DNA of 12,499 bases. Source: Balneolales bacterium (lineage in GTDB: Bacteria > Bacteroidota > Rhodothermia > Balneolales > Balneolaceae). Both the position numbers and the translations under genes were made by a program. Location of the stretch: the NCBI GenBank assembly GCA_022360375.1, contig JAKSCW010000509.1, positions 1-12,499 of the forward strand, written 5' to 3'. This document shows, piece by piece, positions 6,040-12,499 of the stretch (the first letter of the stretch is position 1; each line of letters begins with the position of its first letter). The notes below the pieces were generated by a model. It saw nothing but the letters and a program-made list of their open reading frames with translations. It had not been told where the DNA came from and did no database searches.

Positions 6040-6606
6040 TTGGATTCTACGACAGATCAGGCTTTAATGATGAAAGTAAAGGACGGAGATTTTGACAAGC
6101 TCGGTCTTTTATTCGAACGGCATAATCGGGCCTTGTTTAGCTTTTTCTACCGTAAAACCTTTGACTCCCAGCTAAGTGAAGATCTTGTTCAATCGGTGTT
6201 CGAGCGGATGCTTAAATATCGAGCCACGTATACCGGATCAGGGACTTTTACCACATGGATGTTCAGCATAGCCAGAAACGCCCATATCGATCATTATCGA
6301 AAAGAAAAGCGGCGAAAAGAAGATGAAATTCTGGACGAAGAGCGCATTGTGGCAGATATCCCATCCGGGTACGCGGAAATGAACGAGCGCAAAAAACAGA
6401 AAATTTTGTTAGAAAGGGCACTGGAACAATTAACGGATGACAAAAAAGAAGTTTTGATCCTAAGTCGATTCGAAGGGCTTCGGTATCAGGAAATTGCAGA
6501 AATCCAGGGTGTTTCGGAAAGTGCTGTTAAAGTAAGGATGTTTAGGGCTATGAAAGATTTAAAAGAGATTGTAACCACATTAAGTGAGGAATTCAGTGAT
6601 GAATAA
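6040..6606 (+). CDS. ECF-type RNA polymerase sigma factor (sigma-70 family)
   Basis: The 188-aa product has the two ECF domains. Region 2 is at about 24-92 (LFERHNRALFSFFYRKT, then SEDLVQSVFERMLKY and TFTTWMFSIARNAHIDHYR). A charged linker follows at about 93-120. Region 4 is at about 125-176 (LERALEQLTDDKKEVLILSR, then YQEIAEIQGVSESAVKVRMFRA), whose helix-turn-helix would contact the -35 box. TTG 6040 is chosen because it keeps the whole first helix (DQALMMKVKDGDFDKL). ATG 6067 is a possible later start and would still leave most of region 2. The gene overlaps the anti-sigma gene by 8 nt, as expected for a coupled sigma/anti-sigma pair. A GTAAC-N16 promoter-like site lies upstream, and similar sites precede both DUF5916 genes, hinting at a small envelope regulon. 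Confidence 0.93.
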   Translation: MDSTTDQALMMKVKDGDFDKLGLLFERHNRALFSFFYRKTFDSQLSEDLVQSVFERMLKYRATYTGSGTFTTWMFSIARNAHIDHYRKEKRRKEDEILDEERIVADIPSGYAEMNERKKQKILLERALEQLTDDKKEVLILSRFEGLRYQEIAEIQGVSESAVKVRMFRAMKDLKEIVTTLSEEFSDE

Positions 6607-7387
6607 AGAAGAATATCAACAGCTTATAGCCGATTATCTTGCAGGAACATTGACCTCGGAACAGCAAAAACAAATGGAAGAATTGCTTGCTTCCGGTGAA
6701 ATCGATTTCATCGATTTTAAGGCTATGGAACAACTGCACGAACAGATGGACCTGGTATATGTTCCCGAGCCAACAGCCGAAATGAGTGCTCGTTTTTACG
6801 CGATGCTCGAAAAAGAGAAGGAAGCTTCTTCAGGTAAAGCAATCCTGAATATTGTTCATTGGCTCCGTTCGGCTTTGGAGTATGTAACATTTCCCCGGTT
6901 GGCATATGCATTTTCTTTTATGGTAATTGGGGCATTTGCAGGGAATTGGTTAGGCCCCAACCACGATAGGATTGAACAACTCACAAATGAAGTTCAAACT
7001 ATGCAGCAAGTGATGATGGTAAGTATGCTGGAAGGGCCATCTACGACAGATCGGTTACGAGCCGTTAACATTAGTGCCCAACTTCCGGAAGTGGATGAGA
7101 CCGCTATTCAGGCGCTGCTATTCACGCTAAATAATGATCCCAGTGTAAATGTAAGGGTGCAATCCATCGAAGCACTTGCCCGGTGGGGAGATAACCCACT
7201 GGTTCGTGAAGGCTTAGTCCGATCCATTATTTTCCAGGAATCAGACATTGTAATCGTTACTCTCGCCGACGCAATGGTTGAGTTAGGGGTGAGTAATGCT
7301 GCCCAGGAATTTCAGCGTCTGATTAATGAAAAAGAGCTTGCAGGTGTTACCAAAAACAAAGTTGAATCTACAATTGCAGCGTTATGA
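6599..7387 (+). CDS. Single-pass anti-sigma-like protein with C-terminal HEAT-repeat domain
   Basis: Starting at ATG 6599 the product is 262 aa. The N-terminal part (1-75) has the layout of a cytosolic anti-sigma domain: a short helical start NKEEYQQLIADYLAGTLTSE, then an acidic, helix-rich stretch. One membrane helix spans about 99-118 (LAYAFSFMVIGAFAGNWLG). A short coiled-coil-like segment (122-140) leads into two or three HEAT-like helical repeats (about 150-262; for example SVNVRVQSIEALARWGDNP). The frame could start at GTG 6584, but ATG 6599 has GAGG (6586-6589) at suitable spacing and gives a more normal N-terminus. Overlaps on both sides (8 nt with the sigma gene, ATGA with the next gene) indicate one operon. 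I infer that the cytosolic part holds the sigma factor and that the HEAT part senses an envelope ligand, possibly the co-encoded exported proteins. No zinc-binding HxxxCxxC motif is visible. Confidence 0.85.
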   Translation: MNKEEYQQLIADYLAGTLTSEQQKQMEELLASGEIDFIDFKAMEQLHEQMDLVYVPEPTAEMSARFYAMLEKEKEASSGKAILNIVHWLRSALEYVTFPRLAYAFSFMVIGAFAGNWLGPNHDRIEQLTNEVQTMQQVMMVSMLEGPSTTDRLRAVNISAQLPEVDETAIQALLFTLNNDPSVNVRVQSIEALARWGDNPLVREGLVRSIIFQESDIVIVTLADAMVELGVSNAAQEFQRLINEKELAGVTKNKVESTIAAL

Positions 7388-8256
7388 TGAAGAAATTAAA
7401 TCTTGTACTTGGAATCGTATTAATTACCTCAGGGTGGTTGTCAGCCCAGGATGTTCGCGAGGATATTGAGTTCGAAATTCAGAGAAGTGAATATTCATCC
7501 GACTCAGAAGTAGTCATTAAGAACATGAATGGTTCACTGGAGGTAACAGGATATGAAGGGGATGAGATTGTAGTAACCGGAACCAAAAAATTGTGGAAAA
7601 ACCGGGGAAATATTTCCAACCAGGAAGCAGAAGAGTATTATCTGGAATCAGTTATTCGGGATGGCAACGTTTATATCTATGTTGAAACACCGTATTCCAG
7701 AGTACGGTGGTACAACCGGAGAATGGAATACTCTTATAACTGGAATGGGAGAGACAGAGACAGAATTGATTTCGAGTTTGATATTGAAGTGAAAATACCG
7801 AACAACCTGTATGTTGATGCTTCTACGGTAAATGGCGGCACGTTATGGATAACCAGTATGGAGAATGGAGTAGATGCCAGTAATGTGAATGGCTCGGTAG
7901 TTGTGAAAGACGTGGTTGGGGTTGTGGACGCTCATACAGTGAATGGAGATATTGAAGTTTGGTTTAAAAAAAGTCCATTGGAAGATTGTGAATTTAAAAC
8001 AGTGAATGGAACCATGGAGGTTTTTTCACCTGGTGATTTTGGAGCCATTGTAACTTTTAAAAGCTTACATGGTGAACTATATACCGATTTTGATAAAATA
8101 ACCCGGCTTGCTAACCAATTGAACAAGGAAGAATACAGAGATGGCTACCGCTACCGAATTAGTAGGACAGCTCCAATTCAGATTGGAGATGGAGGACCAA
8201 AACTCAGTTTTGAATCGGTAAACGGCAGTGCTTACATCCGGCAAAGAGAATCATAA
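7384..8256 (+). CDS. Exported DUF4097-like beta-strand-repeat protein (first copy)
   Basis: A 290-aa protein with a signal peptide (about 1-21, ending WLSAQ). The mature part is a series of short beta-strand units, each turning on an NG or HG pair: N49, N150, N169, N187, N208, H229 and N280, with a period of 18-21 residues in the middle block. These units resemble the DUF4097 'putative adhesin' right-handed beta-solenoid family. An Arg/Tyr/Trp-rich insert lies at about 103-127 (VRWYNRRMEYSYNW and following). There is a single Cys (C202). The start ATG overlaps the anti-sigma stop as ATGA, so it is co-translated with the sigma/anti-sigma pair. It is probably periplasmic or surface-attached; no lipobox or sorting domain is visible. 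The molecular role of the family is not established. Involvement in envelope stress sensing is inferred from context only. Confidence 0.85.
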   Translation: MMKKLNLVLGIVLITSGWLSAQDVREDIEFEIQRSEYSSDSEVVIKNMNGSLEVTGYEGDEIVVTGTKKLWKNRGNISNQEAEEYYLESVIRDGNVYIYVETPYSRVRWYNRRMEYSYNWNGRDRDRIDFEFDIEVKIPNNLYVDASTVNGGTLWITSMENGVDASNVNGSVVVKDVVGVVDAHTVNGDIEVWFKKSPLEDCEFKTVNGTMEVFSPGDFGAIVTFKSLHGELYTDFDKITRLANQLNKEEYRDGYRYRISRTAPIQIGDGGPKLSFESVNGSAYIRQRES

Positions 8257-8273
8257 TTAAAGAAGTAAAAACA

Positions 8274-9080
8274 ATGAAAAAACTATCAATAACTGTACTT
8301 AGCGTAGTTTTGGGCATGCTACTTTCAAGTACGCTACTTGCGCAGAACGATTTAAATGTTCCGCTTTCTAACCCAGACCGACCCGGTAAATTGATTGTAA
8401 ATGCAGTGTTTGCGGATGATGTTATTATCCGGGCATACAATGGTCGTGAGGTATCTATTATTTTAGATGGAGAAGACGAAGCAGACGATGACTATTACAA
8501 CAGGAATGGATTACGTCGCATTTCTACTTCAGGGGCCGGTTTGGAAATAACGGAAGACAATAATGAAGTCACCGTAAAAACTTCCCCTAATTCAGACGAT
8601 ATTGAACTTGAGATTTTGGTACCGGAGAATTTTTCGGTACAAATGAAAGTAACCCATGGCGATGTGTATGTAAAAGGAGTTCGGGGAGAACATGAAATCG
8701 TTGCTACCAATGGGGATATCGAAATGGAAGATATCAGAGGTTCTGTAATCGTAAATAGTGTAAATGGAGATATAGAGGTGGAACTTTTGGAAGTATTTGA
8801 TGATACCCCAATGTCATTCACGGGTTTGAATGGAGATATCGAGGTTGGATTGCCAGGTAACGCTAAATTCACAGGAAAAATGAAAACCGATTATGGGGAT
8901 GTATATACCAATTTTGATATGAGAATTGACAGGAGTGCCAGCGCTTCAGAAATAACGAGGGGAGAAGGTCGCTACACAGTAACCGTTAACAAATGGATTA
9001 CAGGTACGGTAAATGGTGGTGGACCGGAATATCTCTTCAAAACGCTGCACGGAGATATTGAGATACGTAAAAACTCGTAA
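8274..9080 (+). CDS. Exported DUF4097-like beta-strand-repeat protein (second copy)
   Basis: A 268-aa paralogue or analogue of the preceding gene, 17 nt downstream. The signal peptide is about residues 1-24 (MKKLSITVLSVVLGMLLSST then LLAQ). Its repeat turn is more regular, a [HNY]GD[IV]x[VMTI] motif at about 128, 146, 164, 186, 207 and 259. Spacing between the first four is 18-22 residues, consistent with rungs of a beta-solenoid. An acidic loop lies at about 65-79 (DGEDEADDDYYNRNG), in contrast with the basic, aromatic insert of the first copy. It belongs to the same operon as the sigma factor and is probably its last gene, because a new promoter-like site begins right after its stop. No catalytic motif is visible. 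Confidence 0.85.
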   Translation: MKKLSITVLSVVLGMLLSSTLLAQNDLNVPLSNPDRPGKLIVNAVFADDVIIRAYNGREVSIILDGEDEADDDYYNRNGLRRISTSGAGLEITEDNNEVTVKTSPNSDDIELEILVPENFSVQMKVTHGDVYVKGVRGEHEIVATNGDIEMEDIRGSVIVNSVNGDIEVELLEVFDDTPMSFTGLNGDIEVGLPGNAKFTGKMKTDYGDVYTNFDMRIDRSASASEITRGEGRYTVTVNKWITGTVNGGGPEYLFKTLHGDIEIRKNS

Positions 9081-9085
9081 ATCGA

Positions 9086-9113
9086 GGTAACGTATCCGGA
9101 ATTCATACGTCTA
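9086..9113 (+). promoter_or_regulatory. Putative ECF sigma-type promoter of the first DUF5916 gene
   Basis: GGTAAC (9086-9091), 16-nt spacer, CGTCTA (9108-9113), followed by AAAATT. This is the best of three sites with the same layout and matches the GTAAC/CGTC pattern known for ECF promoters. It is 85 nt upstream of ATG 9199 and implies that the neighbouring sigma factor drives this gene. Confidence 0.55.
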
Positions 9114-9141
9114 AAATTCGAAATCTAGTAACAGGTTATCC

Positions 9142-9174
9142 TATCTGGCTAAGTCAATGTGGTTTAGCTAGATA
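9142..9174 (+). promoter_or_regulatory. Leader hairpin in the 5' untranslated region of the DUF5916 gene
   Basis: TATCTGGCTAA (9142-9152) pairs with TTAGCTAGATA (9164-9174) over 11 bp with one G-U pair and an 11-nt loop. CCTATC (9140-9145) and GATAGG (9176-9181) offer an alternative pairing. It ends 15 nt before the ribosome binding site (GGGAG, 9190-9194). No T-run follows, so mRNA stability or leader control is more likely than termination. Confidence 0.4.
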
Positions 9175-9198
9175 CGATAGGCTTTCATTGGGAGAATT

Positions 9199-11985
9199 AT
9201 GCGGAAAACTATCTACACTCTATTGCTGTGTCTTGGTCTCGGGGGCTTATTACATGCTCAACCAAGCGTTAACTTAACCCAGGAAATTATTCCAACCCGA
9301 ACACCCGGATTCATTGATATTCGGCTGGGAAATGTGGACGAACCTACTATGGATGCGGTTCGGATTGAATCAAATGGAATTATCAAATTGGATGGAAGAT
9401 TGGATGAATCGATTTGGTACAATGCTCCCATGGCAACGGGATTCACGCAACGGTTTCCTGAAGATGGAGGTACCCCGAGTCAAAGAACTGAGGCCAGAAT
9501 CCTGTATACCGATTCATACATTTATGTAGGGTTTATGGCCTACGAATCGAACCCGGATTCAGTAAATAATCCACTTTTCAGAAGGGATGGTTCAGAAACA
9601 AGTGATTGGGTTTATGTGAGTTTTGACAGCTATAACGATAAAAGAACAGCATTCACTTTTGCTGTAAACCCGAAAGGTGTGCAAAAAGATATACTCTATT
9701 TTGATGATGTAAATGAAGATGTACTATGGGATGCTGTGTGGGAAGCAGAAGCAAAAATGGGAGCTGAGGGTTGGTCAGTAGAGATGAAGATTCCGCTTTC
9801 ACAGCTCCGTTTCAGCTCCAAGGATGAAGTTCAAACATGGGGAGTTAACTTCCAACGCAGAATCGCACGTAATAATGAATTCAATTACTGGTCGCCAACA
9901 CCACAAACCGAATCCGGAATGGTCTCTCAATTTGGTCGATTGAATGGTATTTCAAATCTGAGCGAGCCTCGAAGGTTGGAAATCACACCCTATATTTCAT
10001 CAAATGTAAATCGTTTTACCGAAGGGGATGCAGATAATCCATATTACAATGTGAATGATTTTAGTGCCAATATTGGTGGGGATATTAAATATGGATTAAC
10101 ATCCGATTTAACACTCACAGCAACCATTAATCCGGATTTTGGTCAGGTAGAAGCAGACCCATCTACCATCAATCTTTCCCAATTCGAGATCTTCTTCCCC
10201 GAACGACGCCCGTTTTTCCTGGAGGGAAATGACATTTTCAGGTTCGGAAGAACCCGTTCATATAATACAGTCGGTAATCCAAATACTTTTTATTCAAGAA
10301 GGATAGGCAGAACACCCCAGGGAAATTTAAATCGATATAATGATTTCCGCGGAAACGCCGTTTTTGATTCAGATTCTGATTTCACATCGTACACAGATGT
10401 TCCGGATCAAACAAATATTGCAGCAGCAGCTAAGATTAGCGGGAAAACTCAATCGGGGTGGTCCATTGGAGTTTTAAATGCAACTACACTGCAAGAAGAT
10501 GGGGAATACACGATTCAGCAAGGTGGGCAGGAAATATCGGGTGATTACGCGGTAGAGCCTACCACAAACTATTTCATCAGCCGAATCAAGAAGGATATAG
10601 ATGAAGGTAATTCCGTATTGGGTGGTTATTTGGCAGCAGTGAACAGAAACATAGACGACACCTATTTTGAAACTTATATTCGAAATTCAGCTTACATCGC
10701 TGGCCTGGATTTTGAGCATAACTGGAAAGATCGCGAATATGTAGTAAGCGGTACATTTTCTGCAACACAAATAAATGGAACCCGGGAGGTAATCGAAGCT
10801 GCCCAGAACGCTCCACAACGGTATATGCAGCGCGTCGATTCCGACGAGTTAAGCGTGGATCCAACCAAAACAAGTTTAGAGGGTTTTGCAACGGAATTCA
10901 GTTTGCGCAAATCGGGTGGTGAACACTTCACTGGTTCTGTCACTTACTCTGAAGTTAGTCCCGGATATGAAACCAATGACATCGGGTTTATGAACCGGGC
11001 CGATTATCGGGCAATTGCCTTTGCCTTCCAATGGCAGGAAACGGAACCAAAAAATCTGCTTTATTATGAATTCTGGAGTTACCATTTACATGGCTGGAAT
11101 TATGATGGAGATCGGCTGTGGCAAAATTATAACATTGGAGGATTCGCCCGGTTCCAGAACCAGTGGTACATAAATGCTAACATTAATACTTCATTTGGCA
11201 GAGTATCTGATCGATTGACCAGAGGTGGCCCGGTTATGAAGTTCAACGATGATTTAAACTTCAATTTCAATATGGGTACCAACAGGGCGAAACGCTTGTT
11301 CTTCTACACTGGTCAGTTTCACCGGCGGGATATTGAAAATGAGTACGATGATTACTATTGGATGGGGGTTACGTATCAACCAACCACGTTCCTTCAAATA
11401 TCTGTAGAGCCTGAGTTGGGTTTCGAACTCGATGAAGATCAGTACGTAACTACAATAGCCCGAAATCCTACAGACCCGGATGCCACTCAAACTTTTGGCA
11501 ACCGATATATATTTGCAGACTCACGAAATTCAAATCTTTCTACTGAAATTCGTTTGAATTGGACATTCAATCCAAGGATGAGTTTGCAGACATTTGTGAG
11601 GCCTTTTATTACTTCATATCGGTTTTCAAATTTTGGAGAATTCAACAATCCAGGTGGGTTCGGTTTTGACAAATATGGGGTAGATGAAGGCATTATAACT
11701 GAAGATCCTGTCTCAGAGGGTCGGTTTTATGTTGATATTGATGAGGATGGTGTTGATGATTTTGATTTTTCAAGGGGTGATTTCACATATCGTTCACTTC
11801 AGGGAAATGCTGTATTTCGTTGGGAATATAAACCGGGTTCTACGCTTTTTCTGGTTTGGCAACAGCAACGGGAAGGCAGTATAGCCGATGGATTTTATAA
11901 TTACCGAAGAGATTTGATTGATATTTTTGATCCCAAACCAAGGAACATTTTCCTAATAAAATTAAGCTATTGGTTAGGCTCTTAG
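9199..11985 (+). CDS. DUF5916 outer-membrane protein with N-terminal CBM9-like domain
   Basis: A 928-aa exported protein. The signal peptide is about 1-21 (ends LLHAQ). A CBM9-like carbohydrate-binding-type domain covers about 54-235, with KLDGRLDESIW (63-73), QRTEARILYTDSYIYVGF (95-112), RRDGSETSDWVYVSFDSYND (128-147) and WSVEMKIPLSQLRF (192-205). The DUF5916 hallmark follows at 311-347 (NPDFGQVEADPSTINL, then FFPERRPFFLEG). The remainder is rich in alternating aromatic/polar strands and ends FLIKLSYWLGS, consistent with an outer-membrane beta-barrel. A Ca2+-loop-like DxDxDGxxD lies at 846-853. ATG 9199 has a good ribosome binding site (GGGAG, 9190-9194). The gene follows a GTAAC-N16-CGTCTA site and ends at a strong hairpin terminator. 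A paralogue starts 129 nt downstream. The substrate or partner is unknown; a transport or surface-binding role fits the architecture. Confidence 0.92.
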   Translation: MRKTIYTLLLCLGLGGLLHAQPSVNLTQEIIPTRTPGFIDIRLGNVDEPTMDAVRIESNGIIKLDGRLDESIWYNAPMATGFTQRFPEDGGTPSQRTEARILYTDSYIYVGFMAYESNPDSVNNPLFRRDGSETSDWVYVSFDSYNDKRTAFTFAVNPKGVQKDILYFDDVNEDVLWDAVWEAEAKMGAEGWSVEMKIPLSQLRFSSKDEVQTWGVNFQRRIARNNEFNYWSPTPQTESGMVSQFGRLNGISNLSEPRRLEITPYISSNVNRFTEGDADNPYYNVNDFSANIGGDIKYGLTSDLTLTATINPDFGQVEADPSTINLSQFEIFFPERRPFFLEGNDIFRFGRTRSYNTVGNPNTFYSRRIGRTPQGNLNRYNDFRGNAVFDSDSDFTSYTDVPDQTNIAAAAKISGKTQSGWSIGVLNATTLQEDGEYTIQQGGQEISGDYAVEPTTNYFISRIKKDIDEGNSVLGGYLAAVNRNIDDTYFETYIRNSAYIAGLDFEHNWKDREYVVSGTFSATQINGTREVIEAAQNAPQRYMQRVDSDELSVDPTKTSLEGFATEFSLRKSGGEHFTGSVTYSEVSPGYETNDIGFMNRADYRAIAFAFQWQETEPKNLLYYEFWSYHLHGWNYDGDRLWQNYNIGGFARFQNQWYINANINTSFGRVSDRLTRGGPVMKFNDDLNFNFNMGTNRAKRLFFYTGQFHRRDIENEYDDYYWMGVTYQPTTFLQISVEPELGFELDEDQYVTTIARNPTDPDATQTFGNRYIFADSRNSNLSTEIRLNWTFNPRMSLQTFVRPFITSYRFSNFGEFNNPGGFGFDKYGVDEGIITEDPVSEGRFYVDIDEDGVDDFDFSRGDFTYRSLQGNAVFRWEYKPGSTLFLVWQQQREGSIADGFYNYRRDLIDIFDPKPRNIFLIKLSYWLGS

Positions 11986-11991
11986 AGCAAT

Positions 11992-12014
11992 AAAAGGAAG
12001 CAGTGCTTCCTTTT
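11992..12014 (+). terminator. Strong intrinsic terminator, possibly bidirectional
   Basis: AAAAGGAAGC (11992-12001) and GCTTCCTTTT (12005-12014) form a perfect 10-bp stem around an AGT loop, 6 nt after the DUF5916 stop. The stem's own T-tract on one side and A-tract on the other would serve either strand. Confidence 0.85.
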
Positions 12015-12019
12015 CTGTG

Positions 12020-12047
12020 TGTAACATTCTGATAATGATCGCCTCTT
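12020..12047 (+). promoter_or_regulatory. Putative ECF sigma-type promoter of the second DUF5916 gene
   Basis: TGTAAC (12020-12025), 16-nt spacer, CCTCTT (12042-12047) followed by A. This is the third site with GTAAC-N16 and a -10 related to CGTCTTA (4 of 6 to CGTCTA). It lies right after the terminator and 66 nt before ATG 12114, where a promoter is expected. Confidence 0.45.
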
Positions 12048-12113
12048 AGTTTTACGTTGGCGAATAGGGCAGGTTGGTCGGCTATATAGTAGTTAATCAT
12101 CAAATGCATCAGA

Positions 12114-12499
12114 ATGAAAAACACGGTATGTATTTGTGGCTTTTTTGTAATTCAGTTCATTTTATCTCAAGCTGTATTTGGACAATCTCAATCCAGGAGC
12201 ATTGAAGCTTCAAGGATAGAAAATGACTCCGAAATTCAGATTGATGGAATACTAAATGAACGGGTTTGGGAGCATACGCAAATGGCTTCAGAGTTTACTC
12301 AAATGCAGCCAAATGATGGCAGTTCAGCGAGCCAGAGAACTGAAGTTCGGGTACTCTATTCAGGTAAATATCTTTATGTGGGGATTACCGCATTTGATTC
12401 AGCTCCGGATTCAATTACAACCTCACTATTTCGAAGAGATGGAAGTGAAACGAGCGATTGGGTATATGTGAATATTGATAGTTATAACGATAACAGAAC
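12114..12499 (+). CDS. Second DUF5916/CBM9-like outer-membrane protein, 5' part only
   Basis: The gene runs off the right edge after 128 codons. ATG 12114 starts a signal peptide (about 1-24, hydrophobic CGFFVIQFILSQAVFG then Q). The CBM9-like domain then begins in the same order as in the upstream paralogue: IQIDGILNERVW, TQMQPNDG, SQRTEVRVLYSGKYLYVGI, and LFRRDGSETSDWVYVNIDSY, the last nearly identical to the upstream copy. It lacks the 30 or so extra residues that separate signal peptide and CBM9-like domain in the first copy. No strong ribosome binding site is seen before the ATG (ATCAGA only). The tandem arrangement and shared promoter layout suggest duplication and co-regulation, but the rest of the gene cannot be judged. 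Confidence 0.88.
   Translation, partial: MKNTVCICGFFVIQFILSQAVFGQSQSRSIEASRIENDSEIQIDGILNERVWEHTQMASEFTQMQPNDGSSASQRTEVRVLYSGKYLYVGITAFDSAPDSITTSLFRRDGSETSDWVYVNIDSYNDNR

Noticed and set aside
6584..6598. GTG 6584 as start of the anti-sigma gene
   Set aside because: ATG 6599 has GAGG at proper spacing and a typical N-terminus; the GTG adds only five residues.
7810..8250. Tandem DNA repeat or CRISPR-like periodicity from recurrent gt(a/g)aatgg
   Set aside because: The units are degenerate, in frame and 54-63 nt apart; they encode the VNG turns of a beta-solenoid protein rather than a DNA repeat.
8495..8872. 125-codon minus-strand reading frame rich in Ser/Thr/Pro
   Set aside because: It is the antisense of the repetitive GDIE-coding units of the second DUF4097-like gene, with no start context.

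Overview
The window reads as a moderate-GC, gene-dense chromosome segment of a marine or saline bacterium from the Balneolota/Rhodothermota/Bacteroidota side of the tree. This placement is an inference. It rests on two tandem DUF5916 outer-membrane proteins, an ECF sigma factor followed by a HEAT-repeat anti-sigma and two DUF4097-type proteins, ECF promoter-like GTAAC/CGTCTA boxes, and an intergenic hairpin repeat of the GTCA...TCTG kind. All convincing genes are on the + strand. No tRNA, rRNA, CRISPR array, transposase or integrase was seen. No gene-free stretch exceeds 300 bases; the longest, 2737-2904, is filled by a structured repeat.

Region A (about 1-2736) is a tightly packed cluster joined by TAATG and ATGA junctions. 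It holds a 28-residue single-helix membrane peptide (or the tail of an upstream gene), a six-helix haem-b-type membrane protein fused to a Rieske [2Fe-2S] domain, a membrane-anchored protein with a conserved-looking Cys motif, and a soluble protein of unknown function. It looks like a small membrane redox module that probably continues to the left of the window.

Region B (2737-5963) starts with the structured intergenic repeat. Next comes a 649-residue protein that joins an N-terminal Rieske ferredoxin domain to a full-length thiamine-diphosphate (ThDP) enzyme of the pyruvate oxidase/acetolactate synthase type. This fusion is the most striking gene of the window and is the second Rieske module within 4 kb. 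It is followed by a serine beta-lactamase-family hydrolase whose export signal is out of frame with the only available start codons.

Region C (5964-9080) is an ECF sigma / anti-sigma / envelope operon. A sigma-70-family ECF factor overlaps a single-pass anti-sigma-like protein with a C-terminal HEAT domain. That gene overlaps the first of two exported beta-strand-repeat (DUF4097-like) proteins. Region D (9081-12499) holds a complete DUF5916 outer-membrane beta-barrel protein with a CBM9-like domain, a strong terminator, and the 5' end of a second DUF5916 paralogue. Three promoter-like sites with the same layout, [GT]GTAAC-N16-(C/A)(G/C)T-type -10, lie upstream of the sigma gene and of each DUF5916 gene. 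The sigma factor may therefore control itself and both outer-membrane proteins.
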